A stretch of 9,361 nt of DNA from JAYREN01 sp041908845 (GTDB lineage: Bacteria; Acidobacteriota; Holophagae; Holophagales; Holophagaceae), in assembly GCA_041908845.1 (NCBI GenBank), contig JAYREN010000132.1, forward strand, positions 1 to 9,361. The letters are read 5' to 3'. The translations under genes and the position numbers were made by a program. Below the pieces are notes generated by a model, which was not told the origin of the DNA, made no database searches, and saw nothing but the letters and a program-made list of their open reading frames with translations. How positions within the stretch are numbered: the first letter of the stretch is position 1; each line of letters starts with the position of its first letter. Positions 1 to 7,209 of the stretch are shown piece after piece.

Positions 1-641
1 TCGCTGAAGCGGAAATGGTTCCAGAGGATTCGGGTGGCCTGCCAGGGGCGCAGCCCGGCCCGGAGCTGCTCGGGGAAACGGGCCGCGTCCCCGGCGGCGG
101 CGAAGGCCTCGATGGCCAACACCGCCGACGCCGTGTGGTGGCCGTGGCCGCCCCGGGCATCCGGCGGAAAGCGCGTGAGGATCACATCGGGCCGGAAGGT
201 GCGGATGGCCCGCACCACATCCGCCAGGGCCGCCTCGTGGCCCCAGAGGCGCAGCGTTTCGGCGGCGGTCTTGGAGTAACCGAAATCCACGGCCCCGGTG
301 AAGAGCTGCTCGGCCCCGTCGATGCGCCGAGCCGCCAGCAGTTCCTGGGTGCGAAGCAACGCCAGGGCATCTCCCAGCTCGGGGCCGATGAGGTTCTGGC
401 CGCCACCCCCTCGGGTCAGGGAGAGGTAGGCCGTGCGCAGGTTCCGCCCCTGGCTGAGGGTGGCCAGCACCGCCGTGTTCTCGTCATCCGGGTGGGCGGC
501 CACATACATCACGCTGCCCACAACCTGCAGCTTGTCCAAGGCCTTCTGGAGCTCGGCCGCATCCACCACCGGCAGCGGGGCCTGGGCCACCAGGGCGGGA
601 ACGGCCAGGGCGACCATCGGCAGGGCGGTTTTCAACGACAT
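1..641 (-). CDS. PIG-L/LmbE-family deacetylase, exported, N-terminal part (runs off the left edge)
   Basis: The frame is open from ATG at 641 to the window edge, giving 213 residues and no stop. Residues 1-20 look like a Sec signal peptide ending near VAQA. A PIG-L deacetylase fold follows: YVAAHPDDE with His50, Asp53 and Glu54, then LTRGGGGQNLIGPEL (76-89), RTQELLAARRIDG (97-109), and GGHGHHTA (164-171), whose His166/His169 should supply the remaining zinc ligand. PIG-L enzymes are zinc-dependent N-deacetylases acting on N-acetylglucosamine-type sugars and related amides. The GGQNLIGPEL and FGYSKTAAETL wording matches the long, secreted PIG-L proteins common in Acidobacteriota and Bacteroidota, so a sizeable C-terminal region probably lies outside the window; the substrate of that group is not known to me. 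AAGGA lies 7 nt before the ATG. It follows the transporter gene on the same strand, 106 bp downstream, with a weak -10-like TATACC (670-675, minus strand), so it may have its own promoter. The family call is firm; the substrate is unknown. Confidence 0.9.
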   Translation of the reverse strand, partial: MSLKTALPMVALAVPALVAQAPLPVVDAAELQKALDKLQVVGSVMYVAAHPDDENTAVLATLSQGRNLRTAYLSLTRGGGGQNLIGPELGDALALLRTQELLAARRIDGAEQLFTGAVDFGYSKTAAETLRLWGHEAALADVVRAIRTFRPDVILTRFPPDARGGHGHHTASAVLAIEAFAAAGDAARFPEQLRAGLRPWQATRILWNHFRFS

Positions 642-747
642 GGGCACGTCCTTGGGAAAGACAGGTCAGGGTATAGCGATCCACGATCCCTGGGATGCCT
701 CCAAGGCTCCGGGTGGGACCGACCGCACCGAATCCGGGGTGGATGCC

Positions 748-1590
748 TCAGCGCCGCTGGGCTAGCGCCACCCCGCCCAGGGTGATCCCCATGGCCAGCA
801 TCATACGCAATGTCAGCGGTTCTCCCAGGGCCAGTGACCCCAGCCCCACGGCCACCAGGGGCGTCAGCACGGCGTAGATGCCGAAGCGGCTGGGGGGCCA
901 GAGCCGCGAAAGGCCTGCGAAGGCCGCGTACGCCGCCAGGGAAGGCACCGCCGCGAGAAAGACCAGCGCCCCCAGCACGGAACCACCCAGGGGTCCGTGC
1001 ACGAAACCCGATCCCAGGGAGGCCAGGCCCCCGGCCACCAGCCCCGAGGCACCCATCTGAATGGCGAGCACCCCGAAGATGCCCCCCGCGCTGGGGCGCT
1101 TCCGCTGCATCAATGCCCCGATGGAGAAGGATAAGGTGGAGCCCATCATCAGCAGGAATCCCAGGGGATGCACGCGGATGCGGTCTCCGGGCAGCAGCAG
1201 CAGGGCCACGCCCACTAATCCAAGGCCCACACCCACCCACACCCGGCGGGGCATGACTTCGGTGCGGGAGGCCAGCAGCACGATCCACAGGCTGATGGTT
1301 GCGTTGAGCAGCCCTGTGAGGCCGGTGCTCAGGTACTGCTGGGCGGCGGCGGTGAGGGTGTTGCCCGCCAGCACCAACAGGAGCCCCAGACTGGCCTGGC
1401 GCAGCCACTCCGAGCGAGGCACGGGCGCTTCGCCCCGGGCCCGCGCCAGCAGCAGGGCTGCCCCTGCGGCCAGCAGGTTGCGCACCGAGACGAGCCCGAG
1501 CACGGTGAAGCCCTCCAGCCCCACGCGAATGCCGAGGAAGGTGGAGCCCCACCCCACCACCACCACCGCGAAGAGAAACCAGGCCAGCAT
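748..1590 (-). CDS. EamA/DMT-superfamily inner-membrane transporter
   Basis: The predicted protein has 280 residues, the usual length for the drug/metabolite transporter family, and consists almost entirely of hydrophobic helices (about ten). Two EamA repeats are visible, roughly residues 5-133 and 144-277. The first begins with the family-typical WGSTFLGIRVGLE (14-26) and contains SVRNLLAAGAALLL; the second ends with GEPLTLRMMLAMGITLGGVAL. Members move small metabolites, often exporting amino acids or related compounds; the substrate cannot be read from sequence. I chose ATG at 1590 because GGAGG stands 5 nt upstream and the first helix begins at once. ATG at 1623 (11 residues longer) and ATG at 1638 stay open but have poorer spacing and add a non-hydrophobic tail. 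The gene is divergent from valS and codirectional with the PIG-L gene. Confidence 0.9.
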   Translation of the reverse strand: MLAWFLFAVVVVGWGSTFLGIRVGLEGFTVLGLVSVRNLLAAGAALLLARARGEAPVPRSEWLRQASLGLLLVLAGNTLTAAAQQYLSTGLTGLLNATISLWIVLLASRTEVMPRRVWVGVGLGLVGVALLLLPGDRIRVHPLGFLLMMGSTLSFSIGALMQRKRPSAGGIFGVLAIQMGASGLVAGGLASLGSGFVHGPLGGSVLGALVFLAAVPSLAAYAAFAGLSRLWPPSRFGIYAVLTPLVAVGLGSLALGEPLTLRMMLAMGITLGGVALAQRR

Positions 1591-1768
1591 CAACGCCTCC
1601 CACGGGCCGGGCCCAGCAGCCATCCTACCGCCAGTCATCCTTGGGGTAGGCTGGCGAAACGCCTCCGCCATGGAAGGCGTCCCGGTCCAACGGTAGACTG
1701 GATGATTCGCCATTCGGGGTGGTCCCAGTCGGGCGTTCCGCCCCTCGAACTTCTTGATCGGAATTCCC
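1591..1768. promoter_or_regulatory. Divergent intergenic region between the transporter gene and valS
   Basis: This 178-bp gap must carry promoters for both directions. On the plus strand the best -10-like hexamer I see is TAGACT (1694-1699), with TGGAAG (1671-1676) 17 bp upstream; both are weak matches to sigma-70. On the minus strand no convincing pair stands out. There is no T-box-like leader or obvious attenuator before valS. The promoter placement is tentative. Confidence 0.3.
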
Positions 1769-4387
1769 ATGCGTGAGATGGACAAAGCCTTTGACTTCAG
1801 AACGGCGCAGACGCGCTGGTACCAGACCTGGGAGACGGCCAAGATCTTCGAGGCCCAGCCCACGAGCGACAAGAAGCCCTGGTCCATCGTGATCCCACCG
1901 CCCAACATCACCGGCAACCTGCACATGGGCCACGCCCTGGTCTTCACGCTCCACGACGTGCTCACGCGCTTCAAGCGCGCCCAGGGCTTCGACGCCCTGT
2001 GGGTGCCCGGCGTGGATCACGCGGGCATCGCCACCCAGATGGTGGTGGAGCGCCAGCTGAAGGCCGAGACGGGCAAGACCCGCCACGACCTCACCCGCGA
2101 GGAGTTTCTGGAGAAGCTCTGGAGCTGGAAGGACCAGAACCAGGGCGCCATCGAGAACCAGCTGCGCCGCATGGGCGCATCCGTGGACTGGAGCCGCAAG
2201 CGCTTCACCATGGATCCCGACCTCAACAAGGCCGTGCGCAAAGTCTTCGTGGAGGCCTACAAGGAGGGCCGCATCTACAAGGGCCCCCGCATGATCCAGT
2301 GGGATCCTGCGAGCCAGACAGCCCTCTCGGATCTCGAAGTGAAGTATGTGGAGAAGCAGGGCAAGCTCTGGCACCTGCGCTATCCGTTCGCCGACGGCTC
2401 GGGCTACCTGGTGGTAGCCACCACGCGGCCCGAGACCATGTTGGGCGACACCGGCGTGGCGGTGCATCCCGAGGACGAACGCTACCAGCACCTCCTGGGC
2501 AAAACCGTGAAGCTGCCCCTCACCGACCGTGAGATCCCCGTGGTGGCAGACGCCTTCGTGGATCCCAAGTTCGGCACAGGCTGCGTGAAGCTCACACCCG
2601 CCCATGATCCAAACGATCACGCCGCGGGCAAACGCCTGGATCTCCAGAGCATCACCGTCATCGGCTTCGACGCCAAGATGACCCTGGCTGCCGGGGATAA
2701 ATACGCGGGCATGGATCGCTTCGAGTGCCGCAAGGCTGTATTGGCGGACCTGGAGGCCCAGGATCTCATCGAGAAGATCGAGGACTACACCCACCAGGTT
2801 TCGGTCTCTGACCGCAGCGGCGCCGTGCTGGAGCCCCTGGTATCGGAGCAGTGGTTCATGGACGTCAAGGAGGCCGCGGAATCCAGCCTGGAGGCCGTGC
2901 GCACGGGCATGATCCGCTTCACCCCCCAGCACTGGGAGAACGTCTGGGAGCACTGGCTCACCAACATCCAGGACTGGTGCATCTCGCGGCAACTCGTCTG
3001 GGGCCACCGCATCCCCGCCTACACATGCAAGAACTGCAACCACCTGGCGGTGGAAGTGGAAATGCCGGCCATGTGTCCCCAGTGTGGGGGCCACGCCTTC
3101 GAGCAGGATCCCGACACCCTGGATACGTGGTTCTCCTCGGCCCTGTGGCCCTTCAGTGTCTTTGGCTGGCCCGAGGAGACCGAAGACCTCAAGCGCTACT
3201 ACCCCACGGATGTGCTCATCACCGGTTACGACATCCTGTTCTTCTGGGTGGCGCGCATGGTCATGGCGGGCCTCACCCAAATGGAGGATGTGCCCTTCCG
3301 CCAGGTCTACTTCAACGCCCTGGTGCGGGACGCCCATGGACAGAAGATGTCCAAGACCAAGGGCAACGTGGTGGATCCCGTGCTCACCATGGAGGAATAC
3401 GGCACCGATGCGCTGCGCTTCTCCCTGGCCATCATGGCGGCCCCGGGCACGGACATCGCGCTCTCGGACAGCCGCCTGGAGGACAGCCGCAACTTCTGCA
3501 ACAAGCTCTGGAACGCCGCCCGCTTCGTGCAGATGAACCTGGGCGAGGGTGTGACGCTCGCCCTCACCCCGGAAATGGGCGAGGCCGAATTCTGGATGGC
3601 CCGGCGCCTGAAGGAAGATCTCACCCGGGTCACAGAGGCCATCGAGACCTTCCGGTTCCACGAGGCCGCCGAGATCCTCTACCACCTAGTGTGGGACGAC
3701 TTCTGCGCCACCTACATCGAACTGGCCAAGGTGACGTTGCAGAACGGCACTCCGGCCCAGAAGGCCGCCATTCTGCACTTCCTGGATATCCTGCTCCGGG
3801 CCCTCCACCCCTTCGTGCCCTTCCTCACGGAGGAGATCCACGAGGCGGTGCTGCTGGGTCGTTTACCCGAAGGCGAACCCGAACTGCTGGCCGCCCGCAG
3901 TTGGCCCCTGGACCACCCCATGCTGGCCCAGGAGGGCGGGTCGCCCGAACTGGTGCCCCTGCTCCAGGAAGTCCTCAGCACCCTGCGCCGCCTGAAGAAG
4001 GACAACGGCATCGATGATGCGAAGCGCGTTTCCGCGTTTTGCACCGTAAAAGCACTGGTTCCGTTCACAGAGGCCCTGAAGAGCCTGGCCCGACTGGAGA
4101 GCCTCACATTCAGCGATGAGGATCTCTCGGGCCCCACTCGCGCGGTGGCCGTGGTGACGGGCGGTACGGCGGCCCTGGAACTGGCTGGCGTCAAGGATCT
4201 CGCCGCCGAGAAGGCCAAGCTCGAAAAGGAGCGCGACAAGCTCCAGAAGGAGTTGGAAGGCCTTCGGAGTCGCCTGAACAACGAAGGTTTCCTGGCCAAG
4301 GCCCCCGCCGAAGCCGTGGAGGCCCAGCGCGCCCAAGCCGCCGAGAAGGAAGCCCGTCTGGCCCAGGTGCTCACCCTGCTGGGCTGA
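1769..4387 (+). CDS. valS: Valyl-tRNA synthetase (EC 6.1.1.9)
   Basis: This cytoplasmic class I aminoacyl-tRNA synthetase joins valine to tRNA-Val using ATP. The 872-residue protein is complete. It carries the HIGH signature as HMGH (52-55, in PPPNITGNLHMGHAL), PGVDHAGIATQ with Asp83, the CP1 editing domain with TTRPET (218-223) and AHDPND (Asp280), DWCISRQ (402-408), a four-cysteine knuckle CKNC/CPQC (Cys420, 423, 436, 439), KMSK (526-529), an anticodon-binding domain beginning near 600, and a C-terminal coiled coil (about 805-872) rich in Lys, Glu and Leu that matches the ValRS tRNA-binding arm. The editing domain hydrolyses mischarged Thr-tRNA-Val. I took ATG at 1769 (MREMDKAFDF), since it begins just before the conserved N-terminus and has a modest GGA 6-9 nt upstream; ATG at 1778 also fits, and TTG at 1754 is less likely. 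It appears to be transcribed alone, with a hairpin-bearing gap after its stop. Confidence 0.97.
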   Translation: MREMDKAFDFRTAQTRWYQTWETAKIFEAQPTSDKKPWSIVIPPPNITGNLHMGHALVFTLHDVLTRFKRAQGFDALWVPGVDHAGIATQMVVERQLKAETGKTRHDLTREEFLEKLWSWKDQNQGAIENQLRRMGASVDWSRKRFTMDPDLNKAVRKVFVEAYKEGRIYKGPRMIQWDPASQTALSDLEVKYVEKQGKLWHLRYPFADGSGYLVVATTRPETMLGDTGVAVHPEDERYQHLLGKTVKLPLTDREIPVVADAFVDPKFGTGCVKLTPAHDPNDHAAGKRLDLQSITVIGFDAKMTLAAGDKYAGMDRFECRKAVLADLEAQDLIEKIEDYTHQVSVSDRSGAVLEPLVSEQWFMDVKEAAESSLEAVRTGMIRFTPQHWENVWEHWLTNIQDWCISRQLVWGHRIPAYTCKNCNHLAVEVEMPAMCPQCGGHAFEQDPDTLDTWFSSALWPFSVFGWPEETEDLKRYYPTDVLITGYDILFFWVARMVMAGLTQMEDVPFRQVYFNALVRDAHGQKMSKTKGNVVDPVLTMEEYGTDALRFSLAIMAAPGTDIALSDSRLEDSRNFCNKLWNAARFVQMNLGEGVTLALTPEMGEAEFWMARRLKEDLTRVTEAIETFRFHEAAEILYHLVWDDFCATYIELAKVTLQNGTPAQKAAILHFLDILLRALHPFVPFLTEEIHEAVLLGRLPEGEPELLAARSWPLDHPMLAQEGGSPELVPLLQEVLSTLRRLKKDNGIDDAKRVSAFCTVKALVPFTEALKSLARLESLTFSDEDLSGPTRAVAVVTGGTAALELAGVKDLAAEKAKLEKERDKLQKELEGLRSRLNNEGFLAKAPAEAVEAQRAQAAEKEARLAQVLTLLG

Positions 4388-4406
4388 TACCTCTTACCAC
4401 TCTTGC

Positions 4407-4436
4407 CGCCTCGACGGAGTCGTCTCTTTCGAGGCG
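4407..4436 (+). terminator. Inverted repeat after valS, possible terminator without a U-tract
   Basis: Perfect 8-nt arms CGCCTCGA (4407-4414) and TCGAGGCG (4429-4436) flank a 14-nt loop, starting 20 nt after the valS stop. The position suits a transcript end, but no T-run follows on the plus strand, so it is not a canonical intrinsic terminator. It could instead be a 3' RNA-stabilising hairpin or a chance repeat. Confidence 0.35.
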
Positions 4437-4456
4437 ACCATCGGCAGTGGGTGCGA

Positions 4457-4477
4457 GATCTTTGAATTCTCAAGATC
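4457..4477. promoter_or_regulatory. Palindrome upstream of the TonB-dependent receptor gene, candidate operator
   Basis: GATCTTTGA (4457-4465) and TCAAGATC (4470-4477) form an 8-bp dyad with one extra T in the left arm and ATTC at the centre. It lies in an AT-richer stretch 59 bp before the receptor start, and TTGAAT (4462-4467) inside it resembles a -35 element, though no good -10 follows at 16-18 bp. It does not match a classical Fur box. Its role as a regulator site is inference only. Confidence 0.3.
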
Positions 4478-4497
4478 CAGAATCAAATTGTCGAAAA

Positions 4498-4530
4498 CCC
4501 CATCGGATCCATTTTTTGACCCGATGGAGG
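4498..4530 (+). promoter_or_regulatory. Hairpin overlapping the ribosome binding site of the receptor gene
   Basis: CCATCGG (4500-4506) and CCGATGG (4521-4527) are perfect complementary arms with a 14-nt loop containing T6 (4512-4517). If A4528 bulges, C4498-C4499 can also pair with G4529-G4530, giving nine pairs that engage the whole Shine-Dalgarno GGAGG (4526-4530) of the gene starting at 4536. In RNA this would hide the ribosome binding site. Whether it folds or responds to anything is not shown by sequence. The T6 run sits in the loop, so it is not a normal terminator. Confidence 0.45.
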
Positions 4531-4535
4531 TTTCC

Positions 4536-6716
4536 ATGGTCCATCCTCTTTCCCGGAAATGCCTAGCCCTCGCGGCGTGTCTTCCCGTGCTCCCTCTCTC
4601 CGCCCAGGCGCCGCCACCCTCCATGGAGGACGAACTCCTCGCCCTACTCAATACGCCCGTCCAGGGAGCCTCCAAGCGGGAACAGCGGCTCATCGACAGC
4701 CCCCAGGCCATCGAATTGATCACCGGGGACGAACTGCGCCAGATGGGTATCTATCGGATACAGGACGCGCTCAAGTTGATGACCAGCGTGGACCTGCTGG
4801 AAGCCGACAACGGCTATAGCGTGGTCGGGCTGCGGGGCGTGATGCAGGAGGGTCAGCCCCGTACGATCCAGGTGCTCATCGACGGCGTGCCCCAGTACAG
4901 CGCCATCGGCGCCACCATCGACATCTCCAACCTGCCCGTCCCCATCGACCTCATCGACAAGATCGAAGTGGTGCGAGGTCCCAGTTCCACCCTGTATGGC
5001 GCCAATGCGGTAACGGGCGTCATCGCCATCACCACTCGTCGCCCGGAGAAGGGCCTGACGGGCTCCGCCCGGGCCTCCCTCGCGGATAAGCGCACCAGCC
5101 GAGGTGCACTCACCGCCCTTCTGGGTGACGGAACCTGGGGCATATCCGCGGGCTATCAGGGCTATTCCATGGGTGCGAGCGGCTTCGAGACGCATTACCT
5201 GGGCCGCCCTGCCAGCCTGCGCTCCTACCTGGACCAACCCAGCAGCGCAAGCATCTCGGCCAACCCCTGGGTCGGTTCCGATGCCGGACACGGTTCCCAG
5301 GCCATGGCTCGGGGCCAATACACCGCTAAAAACACCTCGATCTGGATCAGCGCGGGGCGCTCGGACAAGTGGTACGGACCCGAAAGCTATTTCCAATACC
5401 GCACCGCGGCTCGCACCACCCTGCTCGCAGGCTGGCGACAGGCCTGGGCCGAAGGTTTCTCCACAGAATTGCGCATCCACCAATTCAAGAGCGAGAACCA
5501 TCTGAGTGCCAGCCCCTACCTGGCGACGGCCTTCGAGGATCCTGGCTACCTCAGTGACTACAACTGGGCCGAAGTAAAAACGACCCAGGCCGAACTCCAG
5601 GCGAACTGGACCCTGACCCAGGACTTCTTCCTTGTCTTTGGAGCTGACACCCGCAAGATCGAAACCGGCAGAGCCCGTTTTGTCGGTCTCGCCAATGGGG
5701 CCGAGGAGACCGCCAGCGGCGGCTTCGCGGCCCTGGATTGGAAGGCGCTGCCGACCTTCTCAGTCTCCCTGGGCGTACGCGCCGAAAACGAGAGCCTGGG
5801 AGGTAGTCGCACATCCCCCCGCCTGGCTCTGGTCTGGAACCCCAGCGCTTCCAGCGCCGTGCGCGCGGGTTACTACACCAGCACCCGGAGCCCTCAGATC
5901 CTGGAGCAGCGGTTGGATGTCTCTCTCTTCTCAGGAATGTTCTACCCGGCGCTCAACAACCCCCTTCCGCCCAATATCCCCGTCTACTCCCAGCTCCTGC
6001 CCAACGCGGCCCTCAAGCCGGAGAAGACCACCAATATTGAACTGGGCTACCGACAGGCCTTCGGCCCCCTCACCGTGGATTTCACGGTCTACCAGATGAA
6101 GTTCAGCGAGCTCATCACCCAGGTGGCCCTCGCCCCCGTGGTGCAACCCGGCGCCACTGTTCCGCCTCTGCCGCCCCCCTTTACGGGCACGAGTTACGCC
6201 GCCCGCCTCAATCTTCCCAAGATCTTCCAGAACGCAGGAGATGCCACGAACACAGGAGCCGAACTGGCTATTACCTGGGTCATCCAGAAGGGCTGGAGCG
6301 CCGGGGCCAACATGACGCTGCTCTCCTTCACCAAGGACGAACTGCCCGTACCAGACTCGGCCCAGCACCCCTTCGTTTCCACGGATGAGTTCGCCTATAC
6401 GGTGAGGAAGAAGGGCAATCTATGGCTGCGGGTGCAGGAAGGCAAGTTCACGGGCTTCCTGGCGATCCAGGCCGTGGGCGGAACCATGGCCGAGGCGCTC
6501 TCCGTCACCGCTGCGCCGACCTTTGAGCCCCGGGACCGATTCATCCAGTGGCACGCCAACGCCGCCTACGAGGTATGGCCAGGCCTGTCTCTGGGCGCCT
6601 ACGTGCGCAACGGCGCCAAGGAGTTCACCCTTCAGGGCGCCACCGGCCCCGAGCGCCTGACCCCCTACCAAGCCATGCGCCGGGAGTTGGGCGGCACCCT
6701 GAGTTATCGGTTCTGA
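4536..6716 (+). CDS. TonB-dependent outer-membrane receptor
   Basis: This 726-residue protein should form a 22-strand outer-membrane barrel closed by a plug and import a scarce ligand (siderophore-iron, cobalamin or similar) using TonB-ExbBD energy. Residues 1-25 are a signal peptide ending LSAQA. A possible TonB box and linker lie at 39-50 (NTPVQGASKREQ). The plug domain spans about 50-170 with SPQAIELITGDELRQMG (55-71), VVGLRG (96-101), VLIDGVPQYSAIG (113-125), the conserved IDKIEVVRGPSSTLYGANA (140-158) and GVIAITTRRP (161-170). The remainder is aromatic-rich barrel ending in SYRF with the usual C-terminal Phe. The N-terminus lacks the carboxypeptidase-like domain of Oar-type acidobacterial receptors and has no STN signalling domain. 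ATG 4536 is chosen because GGAGG sits 5 nt upstream and the signal peptide starts there; a TTG at 4488 would add 16 unlikely residues. The ligand cannot be named, and no TonB, ExbB or ABC transporter gene is present in the window. Confidence 0.93.
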   Translation: MVHPLSRKCLALAACLPVLPLSAQAPPPSMEDELLALLNTPVQGASKREQRLIDSPQAIELITGDELRQMGIYRIQDALKLMTSVDLLEADNGYSVVGLRGVMQEGQPRTIQVLIDGVPQYSAIGATIDISNLPVPIDLIDKIEVVRGPSSTLYGANAVTGVIAITTRRPEKGLTGSARASLADKRTSRGALTALLGDGTWGISAGYQGYSMGASGFETHYLGRPASLRSYLDQPSSASISANPWVGSDAGHGSQAMARGQYTAKNTSIWISAGRSDKWYGPESYFQYRTAARTTLLAGWRQAWAEGFSTELRIHQFKSENHLSASPYLATAFEDPGYLSDYNWAEVKTTQAELQANWTLTQDFFLVFGADTRKIETGRARFVGLANGAEETASGGFAALDWKALPTFSVSLGVRAENESLGGSRTSPRLALVWNPSASSAVRAGYYTSTRSPQILEQRLDVSLFSGMFYPALNNPLPPNIPVYSQLLPNAALKPEKTTNIELGYRQAFGPLTVDFTVYQMKFSELITQVALAPVVQPGATVPPLPPPFTGTSYAARLNLPKIFQNAGDATNTGAELAITWVIQKGWSAGANMTLLSFTKDELPVPDSAQHPFVSTDEFAYTVRKKGNLWLRVQEGKFTGFLAIQAVGGTMAEALSVTAAPTFEPRDRFIQWHANAAYEVWPGLSLGAYVRNGAKEFTLQGATGPERLTPYQAMRRELGGTLSYRF

Positions 6717-6752
6717 TTCCAACGCGCCTTTCCTGGGTGGGCACTCCGTGGG

Positions 6753-6769
6753 CCTGCTAAATTAGCTGG
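6753..6769. promoter_or_regulatory. Dyad upstream of the hemerythrin gene, candidate operator or promoter
   Basis: CCTGCTAA (6753-6760) and TTAGCTGG (6762-6769) form a 17-bp dyad with one T/T mismatch and a single central base. It contains the only AT-rich patch in the 71-bp gap, including the -10-like TAAATT (6758-6763), and ends 18 bp before the ATG. No clear -35 hexamer stands 17 bp upstream. A regulator binding over the promoter is a reasonable but unproven reading. It is not an FNR box. Confidence 0.3.
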
Positions 6770-6787
6770 GTGCTCCGGAGTGCCTCC

Positions 6788-7195
6788 ATGGAATTTGTCG
6801 AGTGGACCGAAAAATACAGCACTGGCAATCCGCTGGTGGATGCCTACCATCACATCTTCTTCCAGATGGTGCAGGAATTCGGCGCCAGCCTGAACGCGGA
6901 AGATCCGGCGCCCATGACTGATCGCGTAGCCTTCCTGGTGGACTACACCTTCATGCACTTCGACTCTGAAGAACGCCTGATGGAGCGGGCAGGATACCCC
7001 GATCTCGAAGCCCACCGTGAGGTTCATGCCCGTTTCAAGGAACGCGTGAGGACGATCCACCAGCAATTCCTGGAGAGCTCCGACACGCTCAAGGCCGAAG
7101 AGGTACTCGCCCTGGTACAGGAGTGGTTCGCCCACCACATCCTGGGCGAAGACATGCGCTTCAAGCCATGGGTACTGATGAACAAGAGCCACTGA
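6788..7195 (+). CDS. Bacteriohemerythrin
   Basis: A single-domain cytosolic protein of 135 residues, the usual size for bacteriohemerythrins, which bind O2 at a non-heme di-iron centre in a four-helix bundle and act in O2 storage, delivery or sensing. All expected ligands are visible: His21 in VDAYH (17-21), His57 and Glu61 in HFDSEE (57-62), His76 and His80 in HREVH, and His117 with Asp122 in HILGED. The N-terminal FVEWTEKYSTGNPLVD and the aromatic end FKPWVLM are typical. No signal peptide or fused signalling domain is present. ATG 6788 is chosen because GGAG lies 7 nt upstream and the family N-terminus begins there; a GTG at 6770 would add six non-conserved residues. It lies 71 bp after the receptor gene and is closed by a strong terminator, so it is the last gene of its transcript. 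Cotranscription with the receptor is possible but the gap has its own promoter-like patch. Confidence 0.95.
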   Translation: MEFVEWTEKYSTGNPLVDAYHHIFFQMVQEFGASLNAEDPAPMTDRVAFLVDYTFMHFDSEERLMERAGYPDLEAHREVHARFKERVRTIHQQFLESSDTLKAEEVLALVQEWFAHHILGEDMRFKPWVLMNKSH

Positions 7196-7209
7196 AGAAT
7201 GCCCATTCG

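Noticed and set aside
15..785. 256-codon plus-strand ORF at the left edge
   Set aside because: It is antisense to the PIG-L gene, which has the AHPDDE and GHGHH motifs and a signal peptide, and its product is low-complexity Gly/Arg/Gln-rich.
1754..1768. TTG start for valS five codons upstream
   Set aside because: No Shine-Dalgarno at suitable distance and the added residues are not part of the family N-terminus; ATG 1769 is simpler.
1591..1974. Upstream extension of the EamA transporter frame to 1974
   Set aside because: The extension overlaps the valS start on the other strand, lacks EamA features, and a GGAGG-ATG at 1590 begins precisely at the first membrane helix.
1625..3685. 686-codon minus-strand ORF as a gene
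   Set aside because: It lies opposite valS, whose motifs are unmistakable; the antisense product shows no family features and runs into the divergent promoter gap. It is treated as a codon-bias shadow.
2851..4017. 388-codon plus-strand ORF within valS
   Set aside because: It is an alternative frame of valS with Gly/Pro/His/Arg-rich translation and no domain.
4488..4535. TTG start giving the receptor 16 extra residues
   Set aside because: It would place acidic, polar residues before the signal peptide, while ATG 4536 has GGAGG 5 nt upstream.
4388..4535. Cobalamin riboswitch before the TonB-dependent receptor
   Set aside because: The gap is only 148 bp, has no B12-box-like sequence in the right orientation, and shows just three short inverted repeats.
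4644..5501. 285-codon minus-strand ORF within the receptor gene
   Set aside because: Antisense to the plug and early barrel of the TonB-dependent receptor; no recognisable protein features.
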